Shown here: in pieces, positions 51,412 through 59,452 of the stretch | Numbering within the stretch: position 1 is the first letter of the stretch | Layout: every line of letters starts with the position of its first letter | Assembly: GCF_000759855.1 (NCBI RefSeq) | Contig: NZ_JNAI01000002.1 | Location: 1-64,000 of the forward strand | Direction: 5' to 3' | Origin: Prochlorococcus marinus str. MIT 9107 | Lineage (GTDB): Bacteria > Cyanobacteriota > Cyanobacteriia > PCC-6307 > Cyanobiaceae | Length of the DNA: 64,000 bases | Program-made: the position numbers and the translations under genes | The notes under the pieces: model-generated | Databases searched by the model: none | What the model was told of the DNA's origin: nothing | Seen by the model: the letters and a program-made list of their open reading frames with translations, nothing else

Positions 51412-51592
51412 TTTCTTATTAATGGAATGATGAAGACTTTTGAGTTCTCATTAAACTATTCAGCATTACTGGAGATATTGGTTTTAACTCCTCTGGAGGT
51501 TCTCCATTAATTGGATTACTGATTTTTCTGTGTGATACCATTCATTTTGGACAATTTAACTATCCCTGACTACGTTCTGTCTATATAAAAAT

Positions 51593-51604
51593 ACGGAGAG
51601 GGTG
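51593..51604 (-). repeat. tRNA-Ser 3'-end fragment, copy 1
   Basis: ACGGAGAGGGTG (plus strand) is identical to 53483-53494, the 3' end of the tRNA-Ser(CGA) gene, and lies in the same orientation. It is probably a remnant of integration at that tRNA. Confidence 0.6.
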
Positions 51605-51625
51605 TCCTTCCGATTGAGCATCCCT

Positions 51626-51675
51626 GAACAGGTATGAACAGGTATGAACAGGTATGAACAGGTATGAACAGGTAT
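51626..51675 (+). repeat. Five exact 10-bp tandem repeats
   Basis: Unit GAACAGGTAT, five perfect copies, plus a sixth partial copy (GAAGA). It lies between the two tRNA fragments. A plus-strand reading gives short MNRYEQV peptides that stop each time, so it does not code. Confidence 0.95.
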
Positions 51676-51687
51676 GAAGACAAAGAA

Positions 51688-51701
51688 AAACGGAGAGGGT
51701 G
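51688..51701 (-). repeat. tRNA-Ser 3'-end fragment, copy 2
   Basis: AAACGGAGAGGGTG is identical to 53481-53494, including the three bases beyond the tRNA end. It lies 1,793 bases from the intact tRNA in the same orientation, so 51688-53494 could be the span of one inserted unit. Confidence 0.65.
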
Positions 51702-51773
51702 AAATTACATCTTATCCCGCTACGGCAGTTATAGAACCATATAGGAAGCATTTTTAGAACAATTCATATTTAC

Positions 51774-51842
51774 CCACCACCACATCCACCACCACATTTT
51801 TGGTATTTATAGGGACCACATGGAACGATATAGGAAAGTCAA
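51774..51842 (-). pseudogene. C-terminal remnant of a Cys/Gly-rich peptide gene
   Basis: On the minus strand an open frame without a start codon reads LSYIVPCGPYKYQKCGGGCG, GG and then stops at 51772-51774. The tail CGGGCGGG comes from a perfect two-copy 12-bp repeat (51774-51797). Weaker, broken copies of the same TCCTATAT-starting sequence occur near 51731 and 53395. Alternating Cys and Gly runs are found at the ends of some small secreted or modified peptides, but I cannot name the family. Confidence 0.45.
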
Positions 51843-51850
51843 TAAAAGTA

Positions 51851-51883
51851 ATAAAACTGCAAAAAAAAGACCTCTATTTCTAG
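51851..51883. terminator. Bidirectional intrinsic terminator
   Basis: AGACCTCTA pairs with TAGAGGTCT across a 4-base loop, flanked by eight A and five T. Confidence 0.85.
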
Positions 51884-52058
51884 AGGTCTTTTTCTGGTTT
51901 TACTAAATGAAGTGTTTCCTTGTTTCCACTATTTCAGTAAAACCTCTCCTACACACACCCATAATTTATTACACATTTTTCTTTTTTGTGAAAGGGTTTA
52001 GGTAATGTTAGTTATTCGACACATATACCAATTAACTCTTACAGGACTTAGTTTCATT

Positions 52059-52096
52059 AAAAAAACGCCCTTATTCTTACGAATCAGGGCGTTTAA
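52059..52096. terminator. Intrinsic terminator
   Basis: AAACGCCCT (52063-52071) pairs with AGGGCGTTT (52086-52094); an inner ATTC/GAAT extension closes the loop. T run is short on the plus side (TTTAATT). Confidence 0.65.
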
Positions 52097-52500
52097 TTAT
52101 CAGAAATTAGTGTGTGAGGAGTTTCTGATCAATTTAGTCTACTTGAACAAGGATTAAAGATTTAATTAATCATGATTAAATCAATCTTAAGGATTCATGC
52201 AAAATTTTCGAGACCGATTAATTTAATAACACGACAGTTCTGGTGATCGAAATCGACCAAGGTCGACCAACTAGATCTTCACTAATCCATGGTCTGTAAT
52301 ACCAAGGAAATTAACTCTCTAACCTTTCAGGAAAGAAAGTTAAGTAATCAGAAATTAAACTTTCGAGATTAATTCTGAATTATCTTAAAAATAAAGTCGT
52401 TAGTAAAATCTGAAGAAGTGAGTAATCACATTTACTAACAAAACTAATTTTTAGGAAAATTCTTAATCTGATTAACAAATAGATCTCCTTCTGTCGTCAC
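52097..52500 (+). ncRNA. Possible structured non-coding RNA(s)
   Basis: No coding frame exists over about 400 bases bounded by two terminators. It has more GC and more inverted repeats than ordinary spacers here: GATTTAAT...ATTAAATC near 52154, GGTCGACC twice around 52258-52268, CTTTC-AG-GAAAG near 52324-52335, and AATTAA...TTAATT near 52355. A plus-strand transcript ending at 52531 is plausible. Identity unknown. Confidence 0.3.
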
Positions 52501-52504
52501 CAAT

Positions 52505-52531
52505 AAAAAGACCCTGAAAGGGGTCTTTTTT
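52505..52531. terminator. Bidirectional intrinsic terminator
   Basis: Perfect 10-bp stem AAAAAGACCC/GGGTCTTTTT with a 6-base loop. On the minus strand it ends the small gene at 52556; on the plus strand it could end an RNA from the preceding 400 bases. Confidence 0.88.
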
Positions 52532-52555
52532 AATGCCTTAAATTTTATATTGTAT

Positions 52556-52714
52556 TTAGTAAACTTTGCAATGAGAACTTGTTGGATGGTCTATGCATTC
52601 TTTTTCCCAATAATCTTGTCTTAGATCTTTCGGTAATTGATAGTTAAAGTCATGCATTCTCCAAAGATCTGAAGTTGCATTTTTTAAAGCAGTGAACGGA
52701 GTAGTGAGTTTCAT
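52556..52714 (-). CDS. Small conserved-looking hypothetical protein
   Basis: The 52-residue product is MKLTTPFTALKNATSDLWRM, HDFNYQLPKDLRQDYWEKEC, IDHPTSSHCKVY. A perfect AGGAGG ribosome-binding site lies 7 bases before the ATG and a strong terminator follows. The two cysteines in ECIDHPTSSHC could pair or bind a metal. I recall similar ends in picocyanobacterial proteins, but no function. It is the only clearly intact protein gene of the island. Confidence 0.7.
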   Translation of the reverse strand: MKLTTPFTALKNATSDLWRMHDFNYQLPKDLRQDYWEKECIDHPTSSHCKVY

Positions 52715-52749
52715 AAAACCTCCTATATCTCTACTCCTTAATTATCCTC

Positions 52750-53106
52750 CTATTTAATTGAAATTAATAGAGTATTAATACCTGAGTAAAAGTCCCTTAT
52801 TATTGTATTAATTTGCTCAAAGTAAAATCTTTCAGTAACAGAATCAGTTACTTGATTATGCATAATGCATAACCAAGGGATCACCGCAGTATTTCCCTCA
52901 CCAAGAGATGAATTAATAGTATATTTCTTATTATCCAAAAAGGACATAAATACTTCTGGTAAATCGTCTATGAAGATTTTGTGAGCATTATGTTCTTTTG
53001 TATTCCTAAAATATTCCTTTCCATTTTCTTCAACTTTTTATTGAGCAATATAAGATTCCCAACTTTGACTAAAAGAAATTATATTTTCTTTAATGGAATA
53101 ATTCAT
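52750..53106 (-). pseudogene. McrB N-terminal-domain-like gene with a premature stop
   Basis: The frame from the ATG at 53106 to the TAG at 52750 is open for 119 codons except for a TAA at 53038-53040 (codon 23). The part after it, SSLGEGNTAVIPWLCIMHNQ then VTDSVTERFYF, resembles the DUF3578 domain at the N terminus of McrB-type modified-DNA restriction enzymes (G.GN.A..PW......IT.S...G.Y). The expected C-terminal GTPase is missing, so this is a fragment. It lies near the type I locus, as expected for a decayed defence region. Confidence 0.5.
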
Positions 53107-53483
53107 AAAAAAATTATGTCATGAACTTGGAAACTTTTGAGAAATTTATTTTTATAAGATTTATCTATATTACGATAATTATTGATTAGATCCATCAAAA
53201 GAGTATTTCAGAAAGAAGAAAAAAGGTAATGATGAGGATACCTATTTCCCTCCAGAAGAATCAGAACCACCTCATTATTAACAATGGATCTTGAGGAATC
53301 CACCAACACATAATTCGTAAATTAAATATCCACCAACACATTAAAAAATATCCACCAACACATCCACCAACACATTCAGGCATAAACTAGTAAATATTGG
53401 ACTATATAGGACAAGCAACTTCTTTAAAAACAGATTTTGACTACATTATTGCCCATATAGCACTTTACAGGAAGATAATTAAA
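53107..53483. other. Island end with repeats and a gene fragment
   Basis: A plus-strand open frame without a start (about 53186-53279) reads EYFRKKKKGNDEDTYFPPEE, SEPPHY and looks like the end of a lost gene. The four ATCCACCAACACAT repeats follow, then AT-rich spacer to the tRNA. Confidence 0.4.
53298..53375 (-). repeat. Four copies of a 14-bp repeat
   Basis: ATCCACCAACACAT at 53298-53311, 53328-53341, 53350-53363 and 53362-53375. The last two overlap by two bases, giving a 12-bp period. On the minus strand the last two read CVGGCVGG, similar to the CGGGCGGG tail at 51774, so they may derive from the same peptide family. Confidence 0.9.
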
Positions 53484-53568
53484 CGGAGAGGGTGGGATTC
53501 GAACCCACGAATAGTCTCCTATTAAACGATTTCGAGTCATTCGCTTTCGACCTCTCAGCCACCTCTCC
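53484..53568 (-). tRNA. trnS-CGA: tRNA-Ser (anticodon CGA)
   Basis: The 85-base minus-strand sequence folds as a class II tRNA. The acceptor stem is GGAGAGG with CCTCTCC, followed by the G discriminator. The D-arm holds GCTGAGAGG, the anticodon loop is CTCGAAA with anticodon CGA (53532-53534), a long variable arm follows (TAGGAGACTA), and the T-arm is GGGTTCGAATCCC. CCA is not encoded. Its 3' end is copied twice further left, marking it as the attachment site of an island. Confidence 0.95.
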
Positions 53569-53630
53569 ATGTTTCTTGATTATCTACAAAATCAAATGAA
53601 AAAGTTATGTTCTTTTATTTATCTTAATCA

Positions 53631-54662
53631 TTAATTCCAACCGGCATCTTTCATTAATTTTATTGCAAGAGAGTTATTAGCTCCAAGATCATCTACTGTA
53701 ACCTTATCGGGTGTAAATTCACCAAAATCTTTAACAATAGGGTTTTGATTTACCTCTTTCAATGGATGTTCAAAGGTAGGGGCAGCTAAACCTTTACTAC
53801 CGACTGGAGAAGCTAAATATTCAAGAAGCTTAACAGCATCAGCTTTATTTGTTGCATATTTTGCTACTCCCCCAGCACTTATATTTACATGTGCAGGGTT
53901 TGGAGTAATAACGGAAGTTTTTTTCGCATAAAGAGCATCTCTTCTACCATTTACTCCATCCAACATCCTTGCAACATAATAATGATTAACAATTCCTACT
54001 CCACATTTTTTCTTAGAAACTGCCCTTATTATTGAAATATCTCCTGGGAAGAAAGGTTGAGAAACGTTAGAAATCATTCCATTTAACCAAGCTTTAGTTT
54101 CTAATTCCCCTTTATTCACTATTTGGTTAGCTACTAAGGATTGATTATATGGACTTTTTCTATTTCTTAAGCATACTTTTCCTTTTAAGGATGGATCAGC
54201 TAAATCTGTATAATCTTTTATCTTACTGACATCTACAACTTTTGGATTAGCGACCATAACTCTCACTCTTCTAGTTAATGCATACCATTGCTTAGAAGGA
54301 TCTTTCAATCCATCTGGCACATCTTTCTCTAGAGTTGTTGAGTTTATGCTTTGAAGTAATCCTGCTTTGGCAGCATTAGTTATCCTTGCAGCATCCACAA
54401 GTAAAATTAAGTCTGCGGGAGAATTTTTACCTTCTCTCTTTAATCTCTCAATTAAAGAGATCCCTGTAGCTTCAATAAGTCTTACTTTAATACCAGTTTC
54501 TTCTGCAAATTTCTTAAAGATCGTTCTATCAGTATTGTAATGCCTTCCAGAATAAATTTTAACCTCTCTTTCTGTTGAATTTGCAGGAATATTTAAATTA
54601 AATAAGAAAGTAAATGTTAAAGCTGAATAAATTAATTTTCTTAGGTTTTGCACTTTTATCAA
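53631..54662 (-). CDS. futA: Fe(III) ABC transporter substrate-binding protein (FutA/IdiA type)
   Basis: The 343-residue periplasmic protein has a signal peptide (residues about 1-30, LIYSALTFTFLFNLNIPANS) and the domain start REVKIYSGRHYNTDRTIFKK. The iron-binding tyrosines include those in GVGIVNHYYVARML. Other family segments are SPADLILLVDAARITNAAKA, LRNRKSPYNQSLVANQIV and the end GSKGLAAPTFEHPLKEVN. It captures ferric iron for the FutBC permease/ATPase, not encoded here, and is also known as IdiA. The start is TTG at 54662 or GTG at 54653. Confidence 0.93.
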   Translation of the reverse strand: MIKVQNLRKLIYSALTFTFLFNLNIPANSTEREVKIYSGRHYNTDRTIFKKFAEETGIKVRLIEATGISLIERLKREGKNSPADLILLVDAARITNAAKAGLLQSINSTTLEKDVPDGLKDPSKQWYALTRRVRVMVANPKVVDVSKIKDYTDLADPSLKGKVCLRNRKSPYNQSLVANQIVNKGELETKAWLNGMISNVSQPFFPGDISIIRAVSKKKCGVGIVNHYYVARMLDGVNGRRDALYAKKTSVITPNPAHVNISAGGVAKYATNKADAVKLLEYLASPVGSKGLAAPTFEHPLKEVNQNPIVKDFGEFTPDKVTVDDLGANNSLAIKLMKDAGWN

Positions 54663-54755
54663 ATAGTATCTATGGTTACTTTATATATATCCAAAGCATA
54701 GGAATTCCAAAAGATATCTTCTATACATACATTTGTATCATTTTTTATGCTCAAA

Positions 54756-55421
54756 ATGAATTATTTAACTCACCAACTTCTCATTCAAGAAGAAATTGAA
54801 CAATTTATTACAAATTTAAAAAAAGAAAATAATCCTTGGGAAGACGGAAAAAAAACGGCTGGGAGTCATGCATCAAAAGTAAAAAATAATCTGCAATTAG
54901 ATAGAGGATCAGAAATCTCAAAAAAACTCTCTAATTTAATTAAAAAGAAACTCCTTTCTAACTCTCTAATAAAAAGTTTCTCTCTGCCAAAGAGCATACA
55001 TGGAATTATGTTTACAAAATCTTTAAATAATATGCAATATGGCAGACATATAGACAATCCATTTATGTCATCAGGAAGATCTGATTTATCTTTTACTATT
55101 TCATTAACTGAAAAAAGCAACTACAACGGGGGAGAGCTCATTATTGAAGAGATGAGTTCAGAAAAAGAATTCAAACTAAATGCAGGAGAGATAATTATTT
55201 ATCCAAGCACATACTTGCATTCAGTTAAAGAAATTAAAAATGGAGAAAGGATAGTATGCGTTGGCTGGATTGAAAGCTATGTTAAATCAATAGAACAGAG
55301 GGAATATCTATTTGATCTTGATGCAGGGGCAAGAGGTTTGCTTGCAAAAAATGGGAGGTCAGATGAATTAGATCTTATTTTTAAGTCATACTCAAATTTC
55401 CTAAGATTGCTTGGCAATTAA
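54756..55421 (+). CDS. PiuC-like PKHD-type Fe(II)/2-oxoglutarate dioxygenase
   Basis: The 221-residue protein has the start MNYLTHQLLIQEEIEQFITN, WEDGKKTAGSHASKVKNNLQ, the metal-binding H-x-D in YGRHIDNPFMSSGRSDLSFT and GGELIIEE. The second metal His plus 2OG Arg are in STYLHSVKEIKNGERIVCVG. PKHD-type hydroxylases such as PiuC are usually controlled by iron and sit near iron uptake genes, as here beside futA. The ATG at 54747 is an alternative start. Substrate unknown. Confidence 0.88.
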   Translation: MNYLTHQLLIQEEIEQFITNLKKENNPWEDGKKTAGSHASKVKNNLQLDRGSEISKKLSNLIKKKLLSNSLIKSFSLPKSIHGIMFTKSLNNMQYGRHIDNPFMSSGRSDLSFTISLTEKSNYNGGELIIEEMSSEKEFKLNAGEIIIYPSTYLHSVKEIKNGERIVCVGWIESYVKSIEQREYLFDLDAGARGLLAKNGRSDELDLIFKSYSNFLRLLGN

Positions 55422-55494
55422 AGAAACATTTTATACACTAAATAGAAAATTGTTTTGAAAATATTTAAAATAAACTTAACGATATAAGTTTGAA

Positions 55495-55722
55495 ATGCCA
55501 AAAAAGAGTTCAATTGGAATATTTATCGCAGCCACTAGCGCAATAGCGATATCTTCATCTGTTAATAGTGGAGAGAATGATATGGGTGGCCTTAAAGAAT
55601 GGAACACCGACATGGATATCAATGCAGATTTTGTACTAGATGCGGAAGCACAAAAGTTAGCTGATGAAGCTGCAAAATCTAGTACCTGTATTCCTATTGG
55701 AGAGGGGGAAAATTGTTGGTAA
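55495..55722 (+). CDS. Small secreted hypothetical protein
   Basis: The 75-residue product has a basic start and a signal peptide (MPKKSSIGIFIAATSAIAIS, cleavage likely near SSVNSG). The acidic mature part (GGLKEWNTDMDINADFVLDA, EAQKLADEAAKSSTCIPIGE, GENCW) has two Cys at the end that may form a disulfide. The role is unknown; its position between iron genes and the porin suggests an envelope function. Confidence 0.6.
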   Translation: MPKKSSIGIFIAATSAIAISSSVNSGENDMGGLKEWNTDMDINADFVLDAEAQKLADEAAKSSTCIPIGEGENCW

Positions 55723-55764
55723 ATAAATAAAATTACTCAGCAAAAAAAAAAAACTTATTAAAGC

Positions 55765-55796
55765 AAAAAAAAAACGCCCTTTTAGGGCGTTTTTTA
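55765..55796. terminator. Bidirectional terminator of the porin gene
   Basis: ACGCCCT (55774-55780) pairs with AGGGCGT (55784-55790), extended by A/T pairs and flanked by A and T runs. Confidence 0.9.
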
Positions 55797-55812
55797 TTGG
55801 TATTAAATTCAA

Positions 55813-57123
55813 TTAGAACTTAAATGTAGTTTCAACTAATGCACCAAATATATCGGCACCAGCTGTTCCATTTCTGTCAGATCCACCAAAGATAGCAGGC
55901 TTAACTGTGACTGAGTCATTAGGCTTGAATGAATAATAAGCTTCATAAGCAAATGGATCGTTTGCTGCGTCTTCGTTACTTGTAGGCTGACCGAATGCTA
56001 CACCGATCTTATCATCTGCTTGGAATATATCCATCCAGTTAAGACCGACAAAGTAAGCATTAGAAGTTTCAGTAGATGAAGTTGCATTTTCGTAAGTAGT
56101 TACATCGTAACCAAGAGAAATTGCGGGGACAGCAGTACCTGCATCATCAGGTCTCCACCAACCTCTTAAACCTATTGAATTAAAGTTGTCGCATGTTTTG
56201 CCAGACTTACAAGTACCTTCATGACCTGAAGCATGATAGTAAGTATCACTCCAACCGTTAGATTTAATGTTATAAATTAGTGAAGCAGAGTAATTTGGTT
56301 TTGTATAACCAATTTGAGTAGCCCAGCTAGTTTTACTGTCGTCAGTTAAAAGACCAGTGTTGGTTCCAGAGGTAGTAGTATGTGACTTAGTACCTACGTT
56401 TGAACTAACAGAAAGACCACCGTCTCCTTTATAAGCCCAACCAAAACCGGTATCAGTACTTGCACCATAAGCTTCACCATTACCACCTAGTGTAAATTGC
56501 TTTGTTACAGGCTGATAAATTGAAGGTGTAGCACCATGCATGTAATAGTTCTCAATCTTAGGTCCAACCCAAACTGTATTACTATCACCTACTGGGAATT
56601 CGTACCAAATTTTGTCAACTTTTAGAGTGTCGCCATTACCATTACCAGACTTTAGGTAAGAACCATAGGTCTTATTAACAGACCAATCAGAATGGTTTCC
56701 TGTTTTAATTCTTACGTAAAGATTATCATCACCTGTGAAACTTGTATTAAGATTCATTTGGTAGGTGTAACTTGCTTGAACAGTCTCTTTTCTGGAAAGA
56801 CCTCTTGTAGGGGCATCTTCATCATACTGAACTGCACCTATAGTAAAGTAAGCTTTACCATCAAGAGTAGTAGTATCAGAGAAACTACCAGCTTCAAAAT
56901 TGTTTTGCTTAGCTTCTAGGCCATCAAGACGACCTTTGATAACTGCAAGATCTTCATTAACTTCGTTAACGAATGTATTACTGTCAAATCTTTTAGCAGA
57001 TGATCTACTACTACTGTAGTCGTTCATCCCTTCAAGATTAATTGCGTCGGAAGCTTGTGCGGCTAGAGGAGCAACAAAGCCCACTGCAGCAGTAGCAACC
57101 AACATTTTTTGGAAAAGTTTCAT
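55813..57123 (-). CDS. som: Cyanobacterial major outer-membrane porin (Som type), no SLH domain
   Basis: The 436-residue porin has a clear signal peptide (KLFQKMLVATAAVGFVAPLA, cleavage near AQA-SD). A short remnant of the usual SLH/coiled-coil part follows (EVNEDLAVIKGRLDGLEAKQ, about 58-77), and then a beta-barrel with SFSDTTTLDGKAYFTIGAVQ...QASYTYQMNLNTSFTGDDNL. The C terminus LVETTFKF ends in Phe. Larger cyanobacterial porins carry a full SLH domain that anchors to peptidoglycan; it is reduced here. High GC and a strong terminator indicate heavy expression. Often annotated as an iron-uptake porin. Confidence 0.88.
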   Translation of the reverse strand: MKLFQKMLVATAAVGFVAPLAAQASDAINLEGMNDYSSSRSSAKRFDSNTFVNEVNEDLAVIKGRLDGLEAKQNNFEAGSFSDTTTLDGKAYFTIGAVQYDEDAPTRGLSRKETVQASYTYQMNLNTSFTGDDNLYVRIKTGNHSDWSVNKTYGSYLKSGNGNGDTLKVDKIWYEFPVGDSNTVWVGPKIENYYMHGATPSIYQPVTKQFTLGGNGEAYGASTDTGFGWAYKGDGGLSVSSNVGTKSHTTTSGTNTGLLTDDSKTSWATQIGYTKPNYSASLIYNIKSNGWSDTYYHASGHEGTCKSGKTCDNFNSIGLRGWWRPDDAGTAVPAISLGYDVTTYENATSSTETSNAYFVGLNWMDIFQADDKIGVAFGQPTSNEDAANDPFAYEAYYSFKPNDSVTVKPAIFGGSDRNGTAGADIFGALVETTFKF

Positions 57124-57246
57124 TTTACCTCACACGGAAAAAGCCCATATATTATGAGCTTATCTATTGTATCGAGAGTTACAATTCAAAAAAGAAATAT
57201 TAGATTCCTAACGGTGTGACAAATTATACGTAATTGCATAGTTAGG

Positions 57247-58122
57247 TTATTTTTTTCCTTTTAATAACGGGAATTTTAAAAGCTCTCTTTCTTCTATCCA
57301 TACAGATGCCACTTTTTTAGCTAGTTGTCTAATATTTTCTATATATTGCGCGCGATCTGTTACTGAAATAACGCCTCTCGCATCTAACAAATTAAAACAA
57401 TGGCTGCATTTAAGTACAAAATCTAGGGCGGGATGCGCAAGTTTTTTATTGATTAAAGAATTTGCTTCTTCTTGATAAATAGCGAATAGCTTTTTCATGT
57501 TTGCAGGACTTGACTCGTTAAAGTTAAACGAGCATTGATTCCTCTCAAATTGAAGCCATATATCCCCATAATTGAAATCTTTATTCCAATCTAAATCCCA
57601 AATACTCTCTTTATCTTGCAAAAACATGGCTATTCTCTCAATTCCATAAGTTATCTCGATGGGGATTGGATTACAGTCCAAACCTCCACATTGTTGGAAA
57701 TAAGTAAATTGAGTTACTTCCATTCCATCTAACCAAACTTCCCAACCTACTCCCCAAGCCCCAAGGGTAGGAGACTCCCAATTATCTTCTACGAATCTTA
57801 TATCATGTTTTTGAGGATTAATTCCTAAAAATTTCAGAGAGGCTAAATATTTTTCTTGAATTTCATCTGGTGAAGGTTTAATAATTACTTGATATTGAAA
57901 ATAATGCTGTGCCCGGTTTGGATTATCTCCAAATCTTCCATCTGTAGGTCTTCTGCATGGTTCAGCGTAAGCAACACGCCATGGTTCTGGTCCGATAGCT
58001 CTTAAAAAAGTATGAGGATTCATTGTCCCAGCACCTTTTTCAGTGTCATAGGGCTGAAGAATTAAGCATCCTTCTTTTGACCAAAATTTATTTAAATTTT
58101 GAATTATGTCTTGAAAAAACAT
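57247..58122 (-). CDS. glyQ: Glycyl-tRNA synthetase alpha subunit
   Basis: The 291-residue catalytic subunit of the alpha2beta2 class II enzyme has [60 protein letters not shown] (motif 2 region), [20 protein letters not shown] and [20 protein letters not shown]. It forms glycyl-adenylate and charges tRNA-Gly with GlyS, which is not in the window. It stands alone on the minus strand. Confidence 0.95.
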   Translation of the reverse strand: MFFQDIIQNLNKFWSKEGCLILQPYDTEKGAGTMNPHTFLRAIGPEPWRVAYAEPCRRPTDGRFGDNPNRAQHYFQYQVIIKPSPDEIQEKYLASLKFLGINPQKHDIRFVEDNWESPTLGAWGVGWEVWLDGMEVTQFTYFQQCGGLDCNPIPIEITYGIERIAMFLQDKESIWDLDWNKDFNYGDIWLQFERNQCSFNFNESSPANMKKLFAIYQEEANSLINKKLAHPALDFVLKCSHCFNLLDARGVISVTDRAQYIENIRQLAKKVASVWIEERELLKFPLLKGKK

Positions 58123-58377
58123 CTTTTAGAAAGTTGAAGATTAAAAAATCAAACCTTTGTCAATAATAACAAAGCTTCTCTGAAGAATAAAAATAAATAT
58201 TTTTAAAGAAAATTTTGTTTCTATTGCTGAAAATATTAATTATTTGCAGTCGTGATAATTAATTAAAAATAATATAGAGAATGACAAGAATTATTATCAA
58301 CTTTAGCTTCTTAAGGAGTCATGATAAGAAAGTCTCAAGTTACAAGATTATTGATCAAGCAAAAATTACAATTTTAT

Positions 58378-58767
58378 TTAATAGGTGAAAAAATCTAGTG
58401 GGAATGGTCCATAAGTGAACGACTCTACTGATTCCTTATCATGTTGACATGTTAATAAAATCCCTTCCCCGAGACAATTCTCAGATCTTATGAAAACATT
58501 TCCAGTTTTTTGATTACCTTTTAAAAAAACACTTCCATCAGCATGTAAAGAGTCTAAGTCCCTAAATTTAATTGAGATATATTTTCTAGAGATTGATTTT
58601 AATGCCTCTATAGCCTCATAGTCACTTGCCGCCATAATTCCAATTGTCATCCAATCGGCTTTTTGAATATTAGTTTCTAGCTCTTCAAGCAGTTTTATTG
58701 TTTGCCTTTCACTTAGTTGAGGTGCAGATCTATGACTAGATAAATCAAGTAAAGATTTAATCTCCAT
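58378..58767 (-). CDS. DUF1824 family protein
   Basis: The 129-residue soluble protein has SERQTIKLLEELETNIQKAD, WMTIGIMAASDYEAIEALKS, DSLHADGSVFLKGNQKTGNV and a C-terminal FTYGPFPLDFFT. This is the DUF1824 pattern known only from cyanobacteria. No enzymatic role is established. The next gene upstream (58793) is on the same strand with a 25-base gap, so they may be one transcript. Confidence 0.85.
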   Translation of the reverse strand: MEIKSLLDLSSHRSAPQLSERQTIKLLEELETNIQKADWMTIGIMAASDYEAIEALKSISRKYISIKFRDLDSLHADGSVFLKGNQKTGNVFIRSENCLGEGILLTCQHDKESVESFTYGPFPLDFFTY

Positions 58768-58792
58768 TAATTAATTTTTTTAAATATAAATA

Positions 58793-59125
58793 TTATCCAA
58801 ATGTTCTCCCATTCCATCCCCACATTTCTGCAGGCACATCCTCAAAACAAATATAAATTTTATCTATTGGGATACCAATCTTTTCATAAACAAAATTGCA
58901 TATTGGCTGCACCATTTCAGAGGGATTTAAGGACCCTATCGACTTTATTTCTAAGTAGCAGCAGGGAAGTTCGTTGTCAAAAATTAATTTCGATTCGTCT
59001 TCAAATTTTGCCATCACAAACTTTTTTGGTTTATTCGTTAGCTCTGAAATTAATATTGAAATTTCTTGAAGTAATTTTTTCTTATCTTTTACTTTAATTG
59101 AAGTCGAAATATTAACAAAAGGCAT
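58793..59125 (-). CDS. MIF/tautomerase-superfamily protein
   Basis: The 110-residue protein begins MPFVNISTSIKVKDKKKLLQ, with Pro as second residue after Met removal (the catalytic base of the tautomerase/MIF family). Family segments are NKPKKFVMAKFEDESKLIF and the end DKIYICFEDVPAEMWGWNGR, TFG. It probably acts as a homotrimeric phenylpyruvate-type tautomerase. The natural substrate in cyanobacteria is not known. Confidence 0.88.
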   Translation of the reverse strand: MPFVNISTSIKVKDKKKLLQEISILISELTNKPKKFVMAKFEDESKLIFDNELPCCYLEIKSIGSLNPSEMVQPICNFVYEKIGIPIDKIYICFEDVPAEMWGWNGRTFG

Positions 59126-59127
59126 AT

Positions 59128-59298
59128 TTAGGCAGCAAAAAAATGTTTTTTAGAATCATTTTTCAAATGAATCTTTTTTTTTCTCATTCCTCTTTTTGAA
59201 GATAAATATGCCAAATCGTAAGAACTTATTCCATTTGTATATGGATTAAAAAGTGAATTTCTTGACCAAGTTTTTTTACTTCTTTGCAAGATAATCAT
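59128..59298 (-). CDS. Small basic hypothetical protein
   Basis: The 56-residue product MIILQRSKKTWSRNSLFNPY, TNGISSYDLAYLSSKRGMRK, KKIHLKNDSKKHFFAA is very basic and soluble and may bind nucleic acid. Its stop lies 2 bases before the start of the tautomerase gene, so it probably leads that operon. Family not recognised. Confidence 0.6.
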   Translation of the reverse strand: MIILQRSKKTWSRNSLFNPYTNGISSYDLAYLSSKRGMRKKKIHLKNDSKKHFFAA

Positions 59299-59452
59299 AT
59301 TATTTAGAATAGTTTATAAATAATCTAGCTTTTTTTGATTAATTGTCTACTTAATATTTTGCGTTTTAAAAAACTTATTTATCAAAAATATTTATTTCTT
59401 AGACCCAAAAAAGGAATTCTTTAATTAAATTGATATAAGCAAAATTTATGTT

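Larger units (their letters stand above)
51412..52555. other. tRNA-Ser-linked island with repeats and terminators, no large gene
   Basis: No sizeable open frame is found. The stretch holds two tRNA-Ser 3'-end fragments, a five-fold 10-bp repeat, a Cys/Gly-rich peptide remnant, three intrinsic terminators (51851, 52059, 52505) and a structured-looking segment between 52097 and 52500. Junctions of this kind are typical of integration sites in picocyanobacterial genomes. Confidence 0.5.

Noticed and set aside
51626-51675. Possible CRISPR array
   Set aside because: The 10-bp units are directly tandem with no spacers, and no cas genes are present.
52097-52500. Two-piece tmRNA or RNase P RNA
   Set aside because: No tag-peptide frame, no alanine-type acceptor end and none of the conserved RNase P segments could be found.
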